DNA of 64,000 nucleotides from Exiguobacterium aurantiacum (GTDB lineage Bacteria; Bacillota; Bacilli; Exiguobacteriales; Exiguobacteriaceae): positions 2,886,001-2,950,000 of the forward strand of contig NZ_CP101462.1 in NCBI RefSeq assembly GCF_024362205.1, given 5' to 3'. Under the pieces are notes generated by a model, which saw only the letters and a program-made list of their open reading frames with translations, was not told the DNA's origin and made no database searches. Shown here piece by piece: positions 36,591 to 45,632 of this stretch; the stretch's first letter is position 1, and every line of letters begins with the position of its first letter. The translations under genes and the position numbers were made by a program.

Positions 36591-37551
36591 ACGTCAATCG
36601 ATTTTTCGGTTCTTCCCCTTCGAGCACGTTCACGATGGCATCTCGATTGAGCGCCATCATCGCAAGCCGGGTCTTGATCGAGGCACTGCCGATATGCGGC
36701 AATGTCGTCACGTTCGGGAGCGTCAAGAGCGGGTGGTCCATCGCTACCGGTTCTTTGGCGAACACATCGAGTCCCGCCGCCCAAATCCGCCGTTCCTTCA
36801 GCGCTTCATAGAGCGCCTTCTCATCGATAATTTCACCGCGGGCGACATTGATGAAGACGGCTGTCTCTTTCATTTTCGCGAACTCATCCGCCCCTAACAT
36901 CCCACGCGTCTCTTCGGTGAGCGGGGCGAGGACGACGACGAAATCCGACTGTTCGAGCAACTCGTCGAGTTCCGCGTAGACGAAGCCGTACATCGATTCA
37001 GATTCATGGCGACGGGTCCGGTTGTGGTATAACACATCCATATCGAAGCCGCGGGCCCGCCGTGCGACCGCCTCCCCGATTCGGCCCATGCCGATGATGC
37101 CGAGTTTGGCCCGGTATAAATCCATCCCGACATAGCCCATCGGTGTCCACGACTTCCATTCCCCGGCCCGTAAATCACGTTCTGCTTCTCCGAGCCGGCG
37201 TGCCGTCATCATCATCAGCCCGAACGCGAGGTCGGCCGTCGTCTCCGTCAACACGTCTGGCGTGTTCGTCACGATGATGCCCCGTTCCTTGGCCGCTTCA
37301 ATATCAATATTGTTATAGCCGACCGCCAAGTTCGAGATGACCTCAAGTTGCGGAGCCTGTTCGATGACTTCCCGATCGATCGTATCACTGAGCATCGTCC
37401 AGAGCGCATGTGCCGACGATGCCTCTTTCAACAAGACGTCCCGCGGGACGCTCTTCGCCTCTTCCTCCCACATCTGGACCTCATACTTGTCCCGTAGCGG
37501 TGCCACCGCTTCTTCTGGTAAACGTCTCGTAATGTAAATACGTTTCTTCAT
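36589..37551 (-). CDS. D-2-hydroxyacid dehydrogenase (glyoxylate/hydroxypyruvate reductase type)
   Basis: 320 residues of the D-isomer-specific 2-hydroxyacid dehydrogenase family. NAD(P) motif GIIGMGRIGEAVAR (about 150-163), catalytic Arg in NVARGEIID, Glu in AGLDVFAKEP and His in LPHIGSAS. It resembles GyaR-type enzymes that reduce glyoxylate or hydroxypyruvate. ATG 37551 follows AAGGGGGA. Confidence 0.88.
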   Translation of the reverse strand: MKKRIYITRRLPEEAVAPLRDKYEVQMWEEEAKSVPRDVLLKEASSAHALWTMLSDTIDREVIEQAPQLEVISNLAVGYNNIDIEAAKERGIIVTNTPDVLTETTADLAFGLMMMTARRLGEAERDLRAGEWKSWTPMGYVGMDLYRAKLGIIGMGRIGEAVARRARGFDMDVLYHNRTRRHESESMYGFVYAELDELLEQSDFVVVLAPLTEETRGMLGADEFAKMKETAVFINVARGEIIDEKALYEALKERRIWAAGLDVFAKEPVAMDHPLLTLPNVTTLPHIGSASIKTRLAMMALNRDAIVNVLEGEEPKNRLT

Positions 37552-37600
37552 GTTGATTCCCCCTTTATTTTGTCTCGACTAGTGTATCAAAACGGGCAGA

Positions 37601-38743
37601 TTAAGATTTCTTTTTTGTCACTGGATTTTGTTCCATGAACTGCTCGAATAGCGAGCCGAAGTCGCTGTTGAGCAGTTGCTCGATCGTCTTCGATGAGTCC
37701 ATCGCGTTTCGGTACGCGACTTCATTGATGGCGAGTCCGATTGCCCACGTGATGCCTGACGCGACGGTCGCATTGATGACGCTCGCGGCGGCGTTCGCTC
37801 CCGGGAAGAACTTCATGACATTCAGTAAGATCGTCTTTGAGAGTGCCCGTCCGATTTGTGGGATGATCGTGCTCCCAATCAGCGTCTTCAACATATCGTC
37901 ATTCGCTTTCACGCCCCAATAGCGGAACAAGTGGACGCTCATCGTCACTTGAATCGGGGTGAGCGCGATCGCATCGGCGAACGGGAGCGGGACCGCGGCG
38001 GCCGTTCCGGCACTGGCGACATAACCCGAGATGATTCGATTCGCTTTCTTCCGCTTCAGCTTGAGCATCGCCTCGCTCTCAGCGTGGATCTCCATGAGCA
38101 GTCCTTCTTGAAGTGATTGATCGAGTTGTTCGACGGACCAGGTGACGAGACGCTCCCAATCGAGATGGGCTCGGAGTTCTGGATCGTTCAACAGCTCTTC
38201 GGCGACACTGACTTGGAACACGGCCTGTTCCGGGACGACGTCCGCCAACTCATTTCGAAGCGCCGTGAGTTCCTCCATATCGACTTGGTCAATTTGCGTC
38301 AACAGAACAGCGACCGACGTCGCTTCATTCAGCTGTTTGATGAGTGCCCGGTCGAGCGGCGTGACCCGTTTCATCGAGGCGTTGATGGCGTACCAAACGA
38401 GATGCATCTGTTCGGCCGCTCCTTTCGTTTGGGCCCGCTCGACGAAACCGATGACTTCATCGGCATATGCTTGTTGCCGGGCACTCCCGATCTCATACCC
38501 TTCGCTGTCATATAGGACGATCGCGATGTCATCACTCATGAACTGATGAATCCCGCGCGTCACCGGCTCACCGGCGGCGACTTTTGTTAAATCACGCCCG
38601 AACACATGATTGACGACGGAGCTCTTGCCCGACCCGGTCGCTCCCGCAATCAAGATGTTCGGTTTCTTGACTTTCCCGCGCAACCGGTCGAGTTCTTCTT
38701 TCAAATCGTACGTATCTAAATTGAATGGGACTTTTTTATCCAT
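37601..38743 (-). CDS. GTPase with C-terminal membrane-associated DUF697-like region
   Basis: 380 residues. The P-loop GATGSGKSS (34-42) and G4-like LLTQIDQVD mark a TRAFAC-class GTPase of the Era/YcjX-like group. The C-terminal half (about 245-350) is hydrophobic and glycine/alanine rich (ASAGTAAAVPLPFADAIALT), typical of DUF697, and probably associates with the membrane. The stop of the upstream GTPase gene lies in its ribosome site (AATGAGGAGG), so the pair are translationally coupled. Confidence 0.8.
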   Translation of the reverse strand: MDKKVPFNLDTYDLKEELDRLRGKVKKPNILIAGATGSGKSSVVNHVFGRDLTKVAAGEPVTRGIHQFMSDDIAIVLYDSEGYEIGSARQQAYADEVIGFVERAQTKGAAEQMHLVWYAINASMKRVTPLDRALIKQLNEATSVAVLLTQIDQVDMEELTALRNELADVVPEQAVFQVSVAEELLNDPELRAHLDWERLVTWSVEQLDQSLQEGLLMEIHAESEAMLKLKRKKANRIISGYVASAGTAAAVPLPFADAIALTPIQVTMSVHLFRYWGVKANDDMLKTLIGSTIIPQIGRALSKTILLNVMKFFPGANAAASVINATVASGITWAIGLAINEVAYRNAMDSSKTIEQLLNSDFGSLFEQFMEQNPVTKKKS

Positions 38744-38755
38744 GTCTGTTCCTCC

Positions 38756-39874
38756 TCATTGATTGAGCGTTCGACCGAGCCGATGCATCTCTTCCTCGAA
38801 CCCACGTCGCACGTCCAACTCGATTGTCTGTTTGACCAACTCGTATTGCTGATCGACGGCTTTTTTGATGCCACGCTCCGCCGTCCGCCGCTTGAACGCC
38901 CAATAGATGAAATGGACACCCGGGATCATCCCGAGCACCATTTTGCGGACCGTACGGTTGAAGGAATAATCAAAACCGAGCTCGACCCGGCGTGTCTTGA
39001 AGACGAGATCCGACGGGGCGCCGACGAGCGGATAGCGCTCCATCAGTTGAATGTAGTGGCGGACGCCTTGAGCCATCGCGGCCTCCGTCGTCTCGGCTGC
39101 CTCCTCGAGCGTTCGTTCCAAATCTTTTTCGATTTGGCGGGCTTTCCAGCTGATCATCACTTGCGGGGTGATCATGCGAATCGTCTCAGCGGAGCGGTAA
39201 CTCCGGGTGCGCCAGGCCTCCAACTCGGTCAACAAGTGGCGCGTCAAGTTGAGGGGTAATTTTCGTTCGACGTCTCGCCATAGATTGGTCCGGTTCCGCT
39301 TCCAGACGTCATCGTATCCGATGCGGGGGACAACTTGTCCGCCGAGCAGCTTCTTCTCGACACTGTTGACGCGAATCATGGCATCTCGCGGGATTCCGAG
39401 TTCGCGTATGAGGACTGCTTCCATCGCCTCCGCCTTCTCGACGTTCATCGCACTATCCGGGTTATAGTTCGTCAAGATGATTGTGACGTTGCTCCGCTTC
39501 GCATAGAGCGGTTTTAAAATGGCTTCTAACTCGTACGCCTCGACGCGTCCCGAGTTGATGGACAGTAAGTAATAGATCGTATGGAACCAGTCGGCGATAT
39601 CGAGCGCGCCCTCCCGTTTGTTGACGATCGACAGCACCGCTTCATGCCATTCGTCGGATCGGTCCGCCTCGAGCCCCCATGTATCGAAGAAACGGAACAA
39701 GATGCCTCGCTCGAGGTCATAATATTCATATTCGTGCAGCCCTTCGGCTGTCACCGGACTGCCGGCACGTGACTCGGCGACGTCACGCCCGTAAATATAA
39801 TTTAAAAAAGCGCTCTTCCCGACCCCGGTCTTCCCCGCGATCAAGATGTTCGAGACAAGCCCCGTGTTGTCCAT
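38756..39874 (-). CDS. GTPase, upstream partner of the twin pair
   Basis: 372 residues. P-loop GKTGVGKSA (14-22) and a G3 motif (FFDTWGLE); the G4 position reads LTNYNPD, a departure from NKxD/TQxD, so guanine specificity may be weakened. The C-terminal third is helical with the hydrophobic segment KMVLGMIPGVHFIYWAF. No DUF697 region like that of its partner is clear. Forms a two-gene operon with the GTPase at 37601. Confidence 0.78.
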   Translation of the reverse strand: MDNTGLVSNILIAGKTGVGKSAFLNYIYGRDVAESRAGSPVTAEGLHEYEYYDLERGILFRFFDTWGLEADRSDEWHEAVLSIVNKREGALDIADWFHTIYYLLSINSGRVEAYELEAILKPLYAKRSNVTIILTNYNPDSAMNVEKAEAMEAVLIRELGIPRDAMIRVNSVEKKLLGGQVVPRIGYDDVWKRNRTNLWRDVERKLPLNLTRHLLTELEAWRTRSYRSAETIRMITPQVMISWKARQIEKDLERTLEEAAETTEAAMAQGVRHYIQLMERYPLVGAPSDLVFKTRRVELGFDYSFNRTVRKMVLGMIPGVHFIYWAFKRRTAERGIKKAVDQQYELVKQTIELDVRRGFEEEMHRLGRTLNQ

Positions 39875-39955
39875 ATGGTTCCCCCTGCATTCGTTATATA
39901 ATAACCATTATACTAAACGGACACATTTGAAACGTCCGCCGGAAGGATGAGACCG

Positions 39956-40342
39956 ATGTTACATCATGTCGAACTATACGTTTCTGATTTGAACAAGAGC
40001 CTCACAGCTTGGGACTGGCTCCTCACTGAGCTCGGTTATACGGTGTATCAACAATGGGATGAAGGAAGGAGTTACCGTTTCGGCGATACGTATCTCGTCT
40101 TCGTCCAAACCGAGGCCAATCACCTCGAGCCGCCGTACCATCGGAAAAGGACCGGATTGAACCACCTCGCCTTCCACGCCGAGTCGATTGAGCAACTCAT
40201 AGGTTTCCGTGAAAACCTGACACAGCACGGATTTACAGAACTGTATGCCGACCGGTTCCCTTATGCCGGCGGTCCGAACTATATCGCCCTTTATTTCGAA
40301 GACCCCGACCGAATGAAAGTTGAACTCGTGGCAACGATGTGA
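39956..40342 (+). CDS. VOC (glyoxalase/dioxygenase superfamily) protein
   Basis: 128 residues. Begins MLHHVELYVSDLNKSL and ends FEDPDRMKVELVA, the paired beta-alpha-beta modules of the superfamily; metal-ligand positions H3/H4, the HLAFHAES segment and the final Glu are plausible. ATG 39956 follows GGAAGGATG. The substrate is unknown. Confidence 0.82.
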   Translation: MLHHVELYVSDLNKSLTAWDWLLTELGYTVYQQWDEGRSYRFGDTYLVFVQTEANHLEPPYHRKRTGLNHLAFHAESIEQLIGFRENLTQHGFTELYADRFPYAGGPNYIALYFEDPDRMKVELVATM

Positions 40343-40368
40343 ACAGTTGAAACGGCTTCCAAAAAAGT

Positions 40369-40402
40369 TTGTGAAAACAATTGCAAACTTTTTATAGACC
40401 TC
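40369..40402 (+). promoter_or_regulatory. Promoter/operator region of the formate/nitrite transporter
   Basis: TTGTGAA (40369-40375) begins an imperfect inverted repeat ending TTGCAAA, resembling a Rex half-site (TTGTGAA-N6-TTCACAA). It lies about 60 bp before the start codon. The second half is poor, so this is only a candidate redox-responsive operator. Confidence 0.25.
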
Positions 40403-40437
40403 CTAGACTTAAGTTGTCTAAAGGAGGCCGTGTTCAA

Positions 40438-41238
40438 ATGGAAAAACAAGCTGTCGAGTATATGGAAGAAGCCGCCTATAAAAAAGCGACGCTGTTGCGT
40501 CATGCGTTCGGTCACTACGCACTCCGCTCCATCGTCGCCGGTTTTCTGATCGGAATTGGGGTCGTCTTTGCCTTCTCCGTCGGGAACATGTTCATTGATG
40601 TGCCAGGAACAATGCTGTTCGCGGGGATGAGTTTCTCAGTCGCCCTCGTCTTCATTGTTTGGACGGGCGGAGAGCTGTTCACGAGCAATACGATGTATCT
40701 GTACACGGGCGCGAAACGCGGACGTGTCGACTGGCGCGATTTAACGGCCGTATGGGGCATCAGCTGGTTCGGTAATTTGGTCGGTGCGCTCCTTCTCGTC
40801 GGGCTCGTCATTGGTGCCCATAGCATGGGCGATGTCAGTGCCGACCATCTGTTATCGGTCGTCGCCGCCAAAAAGATGGGTGGCGAGGCGTTCGCGATTT
40901 TCTTGAAAGGAATTTTGTGCAACATCCTCGTCTGCATCGCTATCTTCATGCCGTTGAAGACGAAAAATGACGTTGCCAAGATCATGCTCACGATGCTCCC
41001 GGTCGTCGTCTTTTTCGCCGCCGGCTTTGAGCACTCGATTGCCAATATGGGCATCTTCGGGCTCGCGCTCTATTACGCCCCATCTGAGGCGATCAACCTC
41101 GGACTCGCGTTGAACAACCTCGTGTTTGCGACACTCGGCAACATTGTCGGAGGCGCCTTGTTCGTCGCTGGGACGTACGTCCATTTGAACGCCAAGCCTA
41201 CCGAAACAAAAGTCGAATCGATTCGTCAGAACGCATAA
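40438..41238 (+). CDS. Formate/nitrite transporter family protein
   Basis: 266 residues with six TM helices. Family segments include FIGIGVVFAFSVGNMF-like TM1-2, SNTMYLYTGAKRGRVDW and GFEHSIANMG. The pentameric FNT channels carry formate, nitrite or hydrosulfide. ATG 40438 follows AAAGGAGG. No formate or nitrite enzyme genes are nearby. Confidence 0.9.
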   Translation: MEKQAVEYMEEAAYKKATLLRHAFGHYALRSIVAGFLIGIGVVFAFSVGNMFIDVPGTMLFAGMSFSVALVFIVWTGGELFTSNTMYLYTGAKRGRVDWRDLTAVWGISWFGNLVGALLLVGLVIGAHSMGDVSADHLLSVVAAKKMGGEAFAIFLKGILCNILVCIAIFMPLKTKNDVAKIMLTMLPVVVFFAAGFEHSIANMGIFGLALYYAPSEAINLGLALNNLVFATLGNIVGGALFVAGTYVHLNAKPTETKVESIRQNA

Positions 41239-41271
41239 AAAGACAGGGGCCCCGATGAGCAGGGCCCCTGT
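41237..41271. terminator. Bidirectional terminator
   Basis: ACAGGGGCCC (41243-41252) pairs with GGGCCCCTGT (41262-41271), with an A tract on the left that forms a T tract for the minus-strand symporter gene. Confidence 0.92.
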
Positions 41272-41291
41272 TGTTGCTTGATTGAATGAAA

Positions 41292-42755
41292 TTAAGCTTT
41301 AGATGAATCGGCAGCAGCCACTTGGACTGTACGTTCTGCAACCTCGTCCTCTTCGACATCCCAGCACTCCGTGTTCTCGATACCGAGTTTGCGGGCCGAG
41401 AAGCGCGGGTTGAGGCCTTGGGCACGCTGTTCTTCGTAGTCACGGAGGACTTTGAAGGCAACTCCGCCAAGAAGCGTGATGGCTGCCAAGTTGATGAGTG
41501 TCATACCTGCCATGAACAAGTCAGCGAGGCTCCAGACGAAACCGAGGCTTGCGACTGCGCCGATGAAGACGAAGCCCATTGTGAGTAATCGGAAACCGAA
41601 GACAGCTGTTTTGCTCTTCTTGATGAACTCGATGTTCGTTTCACCGTAGTAGTAACTACCAACGATTGAGCTGAAGGCGAACAAGAGAACACTGATGGCG
41701 ATAAAGGCAGGTGCCCACGATCCAATTTGTTCAGCTAATGCATTTTGGAGAAGCGCAATTCCTTCGCCGTTACCTGCGGCGTAGCTGTCTGAGAGAAGAA
41801 CGATCGCAGCCGTTGCCGTACAAACGATCAACGTGTCCAAAAAGACTCCGAGTGTCTGCATGAAACCTTGTTTCGCCGGGTGCGACACTTCTGCCGTTGC
41901 CGCGGCGTTTGGTGCCGAACCCATACCAGCTTCGTTCGAGAAGAGACCGCGACGTACACCCATCATGATCGCCGCTCCGACCGATCCGCCGAACGCTTGC
42001 TCGAGACCGAACGCGCTTTGGAAGATCATCCCGATGACAGCCGGCATTTCTGTGATGTTCACGACCACGACGTAAAGAGCGACAATCAAGTAAAGAACAG
42101 CCATGATTGGAACGACGATGGCCGAGAAGTTGGCGACACGTTGTACCCCACCGAAGATGACAAGTCCTGTCAAGACGACGAGGATGACGCCACCGACTGC
42201 GGCTTCGAGACCGAATGCGTTATCAAACGCCGCCGCGATCGTGTTCGATTGAACCGAGTTGAAGATAAGACCGAATGTGAAGGCAATCAATACCGCAAAG
42301 ACGATGCCGAGGACACGGTTGTTCAAACCTTTTTCAATGTAGTAAGCTGGACCACCGCGGTAAGCGACGTCATCTTTTACTTTATACACTTGAGCGAGCG
42401 TGCTCTCAATCATCGCGGTCGCTCCACCGAGAAGTGCGACGATCCACATCCAGAAGACCGCACCCGGTCCACCGAGCGTGATAGCGACTGTGACACCGGC
42501 CAAGTTACCTGTACCGATTCGCGTCGCCGCTCCAATGAAGAACGACTTCGCCGAGCTGATGCTCTTACTGTCTGTGGCATCTGATTTTTCGGTGACGACA
42601 CGGAACATCTCTTTTAAGTAACGGAACTGCATAAACCTTGTTTTGACTGTGAAGTAAATCCCTGCTCCGACGAGTGCGACGATCAACACGTACGTCCATA
42701 AAATGTTGTTTAAAAAGTCGACGCTTCCTTGCAGTAAGTTTTGTACGGCTTCCAT
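41292..42755 (-). CDS. Sodium:alanine/glycine symporter (AGCS/AlsT family)
   Basis: 487 residues with about eleven TM helices. Family motifs: FFIGAATRIGTGNLAGV, GGPGAVFWMW, RRGLFSNEAGMGSAP and FLDTLIVCTATA. It imports alanine or glycine with Na+. ATG 42755 follows GGGAGG. It has a strong SigA promoter and a distant cre upstream. Confidence 0.93.
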   Translation of the reverse strand: MEAVQNLLQGSVDFLNNILWTYVLIVALVGAGIYFTVKTRFMQFRYLKEMFRVVTEKSDATDSKSISSAKSFFIGAATRIGTGNLAGVTVAITLGGPGAVFWMWIVALLGGATAMIESTLAQVYKVKDDVAYRGGPAYYIEKGLNNRVLGIVFAVLIAFTFGLIFNSVQSNTIAAAFDNAFGLEAAVGGVILVVLTGLVIFGGVQRVANFSAIVVPIMAVLYLIVALYVVVVNITEMPAVIGMIFQSAFGLEQAFGGSVGAAIMMGVRRGLFSNEAGMGSAPNAAATAEVSHPAKQGFMQTLGVFLDTLIVCTATAAIVLLSDSYAAGNGEGIALLQNALAEQIGSWAPAFIAISVLLFAFSSIVGSYYYGETNIEFIKKSKTAVFGFRLLTMGFVFIGAVASLGFVWSLADLFMAGMTLINLAAITLLGGVAFKVLRDYEEQRAQGLNPRFSARKLGIENTECWDVEEDEVAERTVQVAAADSSKA

Positions 42756-42819
42756 GAATAAGTTCCTCCCTGTTGTGTGAATCTAAAGTTGTTCAGATTT
42801 TTATAATGTCTTGTTTTGA

Positions 42820-42847
42820 ATTATACAAAGATTCTGACAATTATCAA
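42820..42847 (-). promoter_or_regulatory. SigA promoter of the symporter gene
   Basis: Minus strand TTGATA (42842-42847), 16 bp, TATAAT (42820-42825). Confidence 0.75.
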
Positions 42848-42914
42848 TAATTTTTTTATGGGTCAGTTCACACTTATTTCATATGTTATATAACAAATAA
42901 TGAGTTATAGCTTT

Positions 42915-42931
42915 ATTTAAAGCGCTTACAA
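42915..42931. promoter_or_regulatory. Possible cre in the symporter/secreted-protein gap
   Basis: TTTAAAGCGCTTACA fits the CcpA cre core (AARCGNWWNCA) but lacks the leading TG. The 419-bp gap at 42756-43174 is AT-rich and otherwise shows only the promoter at 42820-42847. Confidence 0.4.
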
Positions 42932-43174
42932 AGTTATTTGAAAGAAATAATAAATCTTTATTTCCCTTCTCATTTTTGATGTCTACATTCAAATTGTTTC
43001 AAACTATTCGCTTTATGAATAGGTTCCATTGTGAAAGTTATGAAAATTCCTCATTCCGTTTGAATTATTTCCCTGTTCCCTGAATGAACCGAGATTTACC
43101 GGGTAATATCTAACTATAGGTGCGCGCCTTCTCTAACACCACGTTCAGTCATCACGAGGAAAGAAGGGAATGAG

Positions 43175-44086
43175 ATGAAGAAGCATCGAAAATGGTGGTC
43201 ACTCTTGTTCGTGCTCATGTTCGTGCTGTCGCTCTTGCCAATGAAAGGAGTCGTTGCGGAAGAAAGTAGTCAACAATGGTGTGTGTCGACGACGTCGAGT
43301 ACAACGATTTACGCGGGGCAGGACAACCCGATTGGTACGGTCGACTTTGAGTTTGTAAACGGCGATCTGAAAATCGTCATCGATTTGAATAGCGGGGTCG
43401 TCTTGCAAGATGTATCGGAGAATATCAAGATTGATTTCCGTTTATTGAGCGAGTCGCTTGCACGCGGAAATCCCGGTGCATATGAATTCAAGACCAAATC
43501 ACTTGTCGACCCGACACAGCTGTTCATCTCGTACGATGCGCTCGCCGGTTACCTTGGAGTCCCTGTATCGACACTCTTGTCGGACGGTTTCCAATTCAAC
43601 GTCTTCCTTCACTTGGACACAGTGGTGAATGGCGCTGACGAAACCGCCTATCCGGGTGACGATCCGGGTCTCAACCCATGGGTCCGTTACGTCACGTTGA
43701 CAGTGGAAGAATGTACGCCACCACCGCCACCAATAGACGACTATGATGTGTATACAATCGGCTTCTGGAAAAACACATTCAACTTCGACAAAGTGACGTT
43801 CTCGTATGGAACAGTCATTACAATCAACGGCCAAACCTACAGCGTGATTGACGACCGTGAAGCACTCGCCCTGCTCATGGATCCTGCGAAAAAAGGAATG
43901 ACCGAAGAGAAACGATTGATCATGCAACTGACTGGTGCAAAAATCAACGTCTTGTTAAACGGTGCTGATGTGCTCGATCTCGAGCTAGTCTATGCCATAG
44001 ACAATAGCGAAGTCGGGTTGACCGTCGGTGAGATGCTTGCCGGTGCAGACGCAGCACTTGCGAGCCAGAACATCGAACACAGATGA
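43175..44086 (+). CDS. Secreted protein with a GFWKN-type C-terminal domain
   Basis: 303 residues. Signal peptide (about 1-28, ending GVVA-E), a beta-rich domain (about 35-185), a proline hinge (CTPPPPPIDDYD) and a C-terminal domain starting YTIGFWKNTFNFDKVTFSYG, a motif found in several surface or extracellular proteins. No LPXTG anchor is present. ATG 43175 follows GGAAAGAAGGG. The last base pairs overlap a 22-codon frame. The family is not recognised with confidence. Confidence 0.7.
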   Translation: MKKHRKWWSLLFVLMFVLSLLPMKGVVAEESSQQWCVSTTSSTTIYAGQDNPIGTVDFEFVNGDLKIVIDLNSGVVLQDVSENIKIDFRLLSESLARGNPGAYEFKTKSLVDPTQLFISYDALAGYLGVPVSTLLSDGFQFNVFLHLDTVVNGADETAYPGDDPGLNPWVRYVTLTVEECTPPPPPIDDYDVYTIGFWKNTFNFDKVTFSYGTVITINGQTYSVIDDREALALLMDPAKKGMTEEKRLIMQLTGAKINVLLNGADVLDLELVYAIDNSEVGLTVGEMLAGADAALASQNIEHR

Positions 44087-44151
44087 AGTATTATCAACAA
44101 TTGCTTGACCACTTCAACAATGGCTATTTCATCGGTACGTCACATGATTGA
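44083..44151 (+). CDS. Possible 22-residue coupled peptide
   Basis: ATG 44083 overlaps the stop of the secreted-protein gene (ATGA) and codes MKYYQQLLDHFNNGYFIGTS plus HD. There is no separate ribosome site, so translation would depend on coupling. It may be a chance frame. Confidence 0.25.
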   Translation: MKYYQQLLDHFNNGYFIGTSHD

Positions 44152-44169
44152 ACGGGTATGGACGAAGAA

Positions 44170-44202
44170 AAAAGCAGTCGCTCACTGAGCGGCTGCTTTT
44201 TA
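44170..44202. terminator. Bidirectional terminator
   Basis: AAGCAG and CTGCTT arms with an inner CGCTC/GAGCG stem and T tracts on both strands, between the secreted-protein gene and the minus-strand small gene. Confidence 0.85.
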
Positions 44203-44367
44203 GATGCCCGTCCGTTTCTTCTGGTTGTTCGGCTTCTTCGTCAACTGGTTCGTCAACGGTTTCTGCTTCGTCCCACGAAGTCCTGTCGGCACTTTCGTAT
44301 CGTTCTGTTTCTTCTCGGCGAGCTTTTGCTTCATCGCCTCTTGAAAACTTAATTTCTTTTCACTCAT
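44200..44367 (-). CDS. 55-residue basic protein, unknown function
   Basis: Begins MSEKKLSFQEAMKQKLAEKK and ends NNQKKRTGI; strongly basic with no hydrophobic core. GGAGGTGA lies 6 nt before ATG 44367. The stop of the upstream YwbE-like gene is 1 nt away, so the two are coupled. It may be an RNA- or DNA-associated small protein; the family is not recognised. Confidence 0.7.
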   Translation of the reverse strand: MSEKKLSFQEAMKQKLAEKKQNDTKVPTGLRGTKQKPLTNQLTKKPNNQKKRTGI

Positions 44368-44368
44368 G

Positions 44369-44572
44369 TCATTCACCTCCAGCTTCGATCACTTTCACCC
44401 GACCGACCTGTCCATCGCTTAAGCGTACTTTAATGCCGTGCGGGTGACGCGGCGAGTTCGTCAAAATGTCTTTGACGACGCCTGACGTCAACTTCCCACT
44501 CCGCTGATCTTGTTTTAGGACAATCTGGACGTGGAGCCCTGGGCGAATGTCCGCGCGTTTCGTGCCATCCAT
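44369..44572 (-). CDS. YwbE family protein
   Basis: 67 residues, DUF2196 (YwbE) type: DIRPGLHVQIVLKQDQRSGK and SPRHPHGIKVRLSDGQVGRV. ATG 44572 follows AAAGGGG; an in-frame start at 44599 has no ribosome site. The structure is probably a small beta barrel. Function unknown. Confidence 0.85.
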   Translation of the reverse strand: MDGTKRADIRPGLHVQIVLKQDQRSGKLTSGVVKDILTNSPRHPHGIKVRLSDGQVGRVKVIEAGGE

Positions 44573-44636
44573 ACCCGACACCCCTTTCCGTATAGTCAAC
44601 CTCTATCATATGCTCTTTTCCCGCGTTTGTCACAAT

Positions 44637-44969
44637 CTATTCGACAATCCCTATCTGGGCAAGCGCCGGCATCACGTAGCTTTGATTGGTTCGAAACGCT
44701 CGAACGGCCCTGTCGCGGACGAGCCGTACCTCGACCTGTCCCCGTTTGAAAGTAAGTGTCAATAAGGCGTTCCCTATCTCGCTGACAAGTTCTGCTCTCC
44801 CATCTAATCGGGTGTAGGCTTCCGTGAGCGCGCGAACGAACCTGACGTAATCTGCAACGTGCACGCCTTCCCTATGGCCGAACAAATCGACTGTCAACGT
44901 ATTACGGTCAGCACCCACGATGGTGAAGCGGTGTGTCTCGATTTCGTTGCCGATTTCAAAGTGATGCAT
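44637..44969 (-). CDS. Small alpha/beta protein, unknown function
   Basis: 110 residues from ATG 44969, 5 nt after AGGAGGGG. No signal peptide or TM helix. Alternating beta strands (HRFTIVGADRNTLTVDLFG) and one helix (VRFVRALTEAYTRLD). It follows the mrp operon terminator and is separate from ywbE by about 60 bp. The family is not recognised. Confidence 0.6.
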   Translation of the reverse strand: MHHFEIGNEIETHRFTIVGADRNTLTVDLFGHREGVHVADYVRFVRALTEAYTRLDGRAELVSEIGNALLTLTFKRGQVEVRLVRDRAVRAFRTNQSYVMPALAQIGIVE

Positions 44970-44983
44970 CGAACCCCTCCTAA

Positions 44984-45010
44984 CAAAAACACTCTCCGAA
45001 TCAGAGAGTG
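44984..45010 (-). terminator. Terminator of the mrp operon
   Basis: CACTCTC (minus, 45004-45010 side) pairs with GAGAGTG across 7 bp, followed by five T on the minus strand. Confidence 0.88.
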
Positions 45011-45370
45011 TCAATTCGTGTCTTTTCGTGCTTCCGGGTATTTTTTCTTTAAGTCATCCTGCGTCGTCAATTTCGAGAGCGGGACGCCGGTTCGATAAGC
45101 GGCCCGGGATACCATCAGTGCTGCGAGCGGAGCCGTCAAGAAGACGAAGAGGATTGTCAGCAAAATCTTGCCGGAGAACATCCCTTCTACGAATAAGAAG
45201 TAGAGAAACGTACCAACCATGACGGTGATGACACCGAGTGTGGCACTCTTCGTCGCCGAATGGGTCCGTCCATAGACGTCCGGGAAGCGGATGAAACCGA
45301 TTCCGCCGACCAAGCTGAGAAAACCACCGATGAGACAAAGAATCGCAACAATCCATTCAATCGCGGTCAA
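45011..45370 (-). CDS. mrpG: Na+/H+ antiporter subunit MrpG
   Basis: 119 residues with three TM helices. TTG 45370 follows a GGGGGGA ribosome site and overlaps the end of mrpF by 14 bp. Motif GGIGFIRFPDVYGRTHSATK is typical of MnhG/MrpG. Last gene of mrpABCDEFG. Confidence 0.93.
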   Translation of the reverse strand: MTAIEWIVAILCLIGGFLSLVGGIGFIRFPDVYGRTHSATKSATLGVITVMVGTFLYFLFVEGMFSGKILLTILFVFLTAPLAALMVSRAAYRTGVPLSKLTTQDDLKKKYPEARKDTN

Positions 45371-45632
45371 AGATATCCCCCCTCTCCACGAATTTTGACA
45401 GTGCAATCGTTCCAATGAACGCTAAAATCCCGATGACGAGGATGACCTCGGCATAAGCAATCGTCTCTTGAAGAATCATCAAAATCCCGATGACGCCAAT
45501 CAACGTGATTCCAATCGCATCGAGCGCGACAATCCGGTCTGGCATCGTCGGCCCTTTCACGGTCCGGATGAACGAGATGACGAGCGAGATGGACATGAAG
45601 AACAAGGCAATCATGAGCAACACTTTAAACAT
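45357..45632 (-). CDS. mrpF: Na+/H+ antiporter subunit MrpF
   Basis: 91 residues with three TM helices (family segment RTVKGPTMPDRIVALDAIG). It overlaps mrpE by one base. Small subunit of the heteromeric Mrp antiporter. Confidence 0.94.
   Translation of the reverse strand: MFKVLLMIALFFMSISLVISFIRTVKGPTMPDRIVALDAIGITLIGVIGILMILQETIAYAEVILVIGILAFIGTIALSKFVERGDIFDRD

Noticed and set aside
41868-42584. 238-codon frame opposite the alanine symporter
   Set aside because: The charged, low-complexity product is typical of the reverse of a membrane-protein gene.
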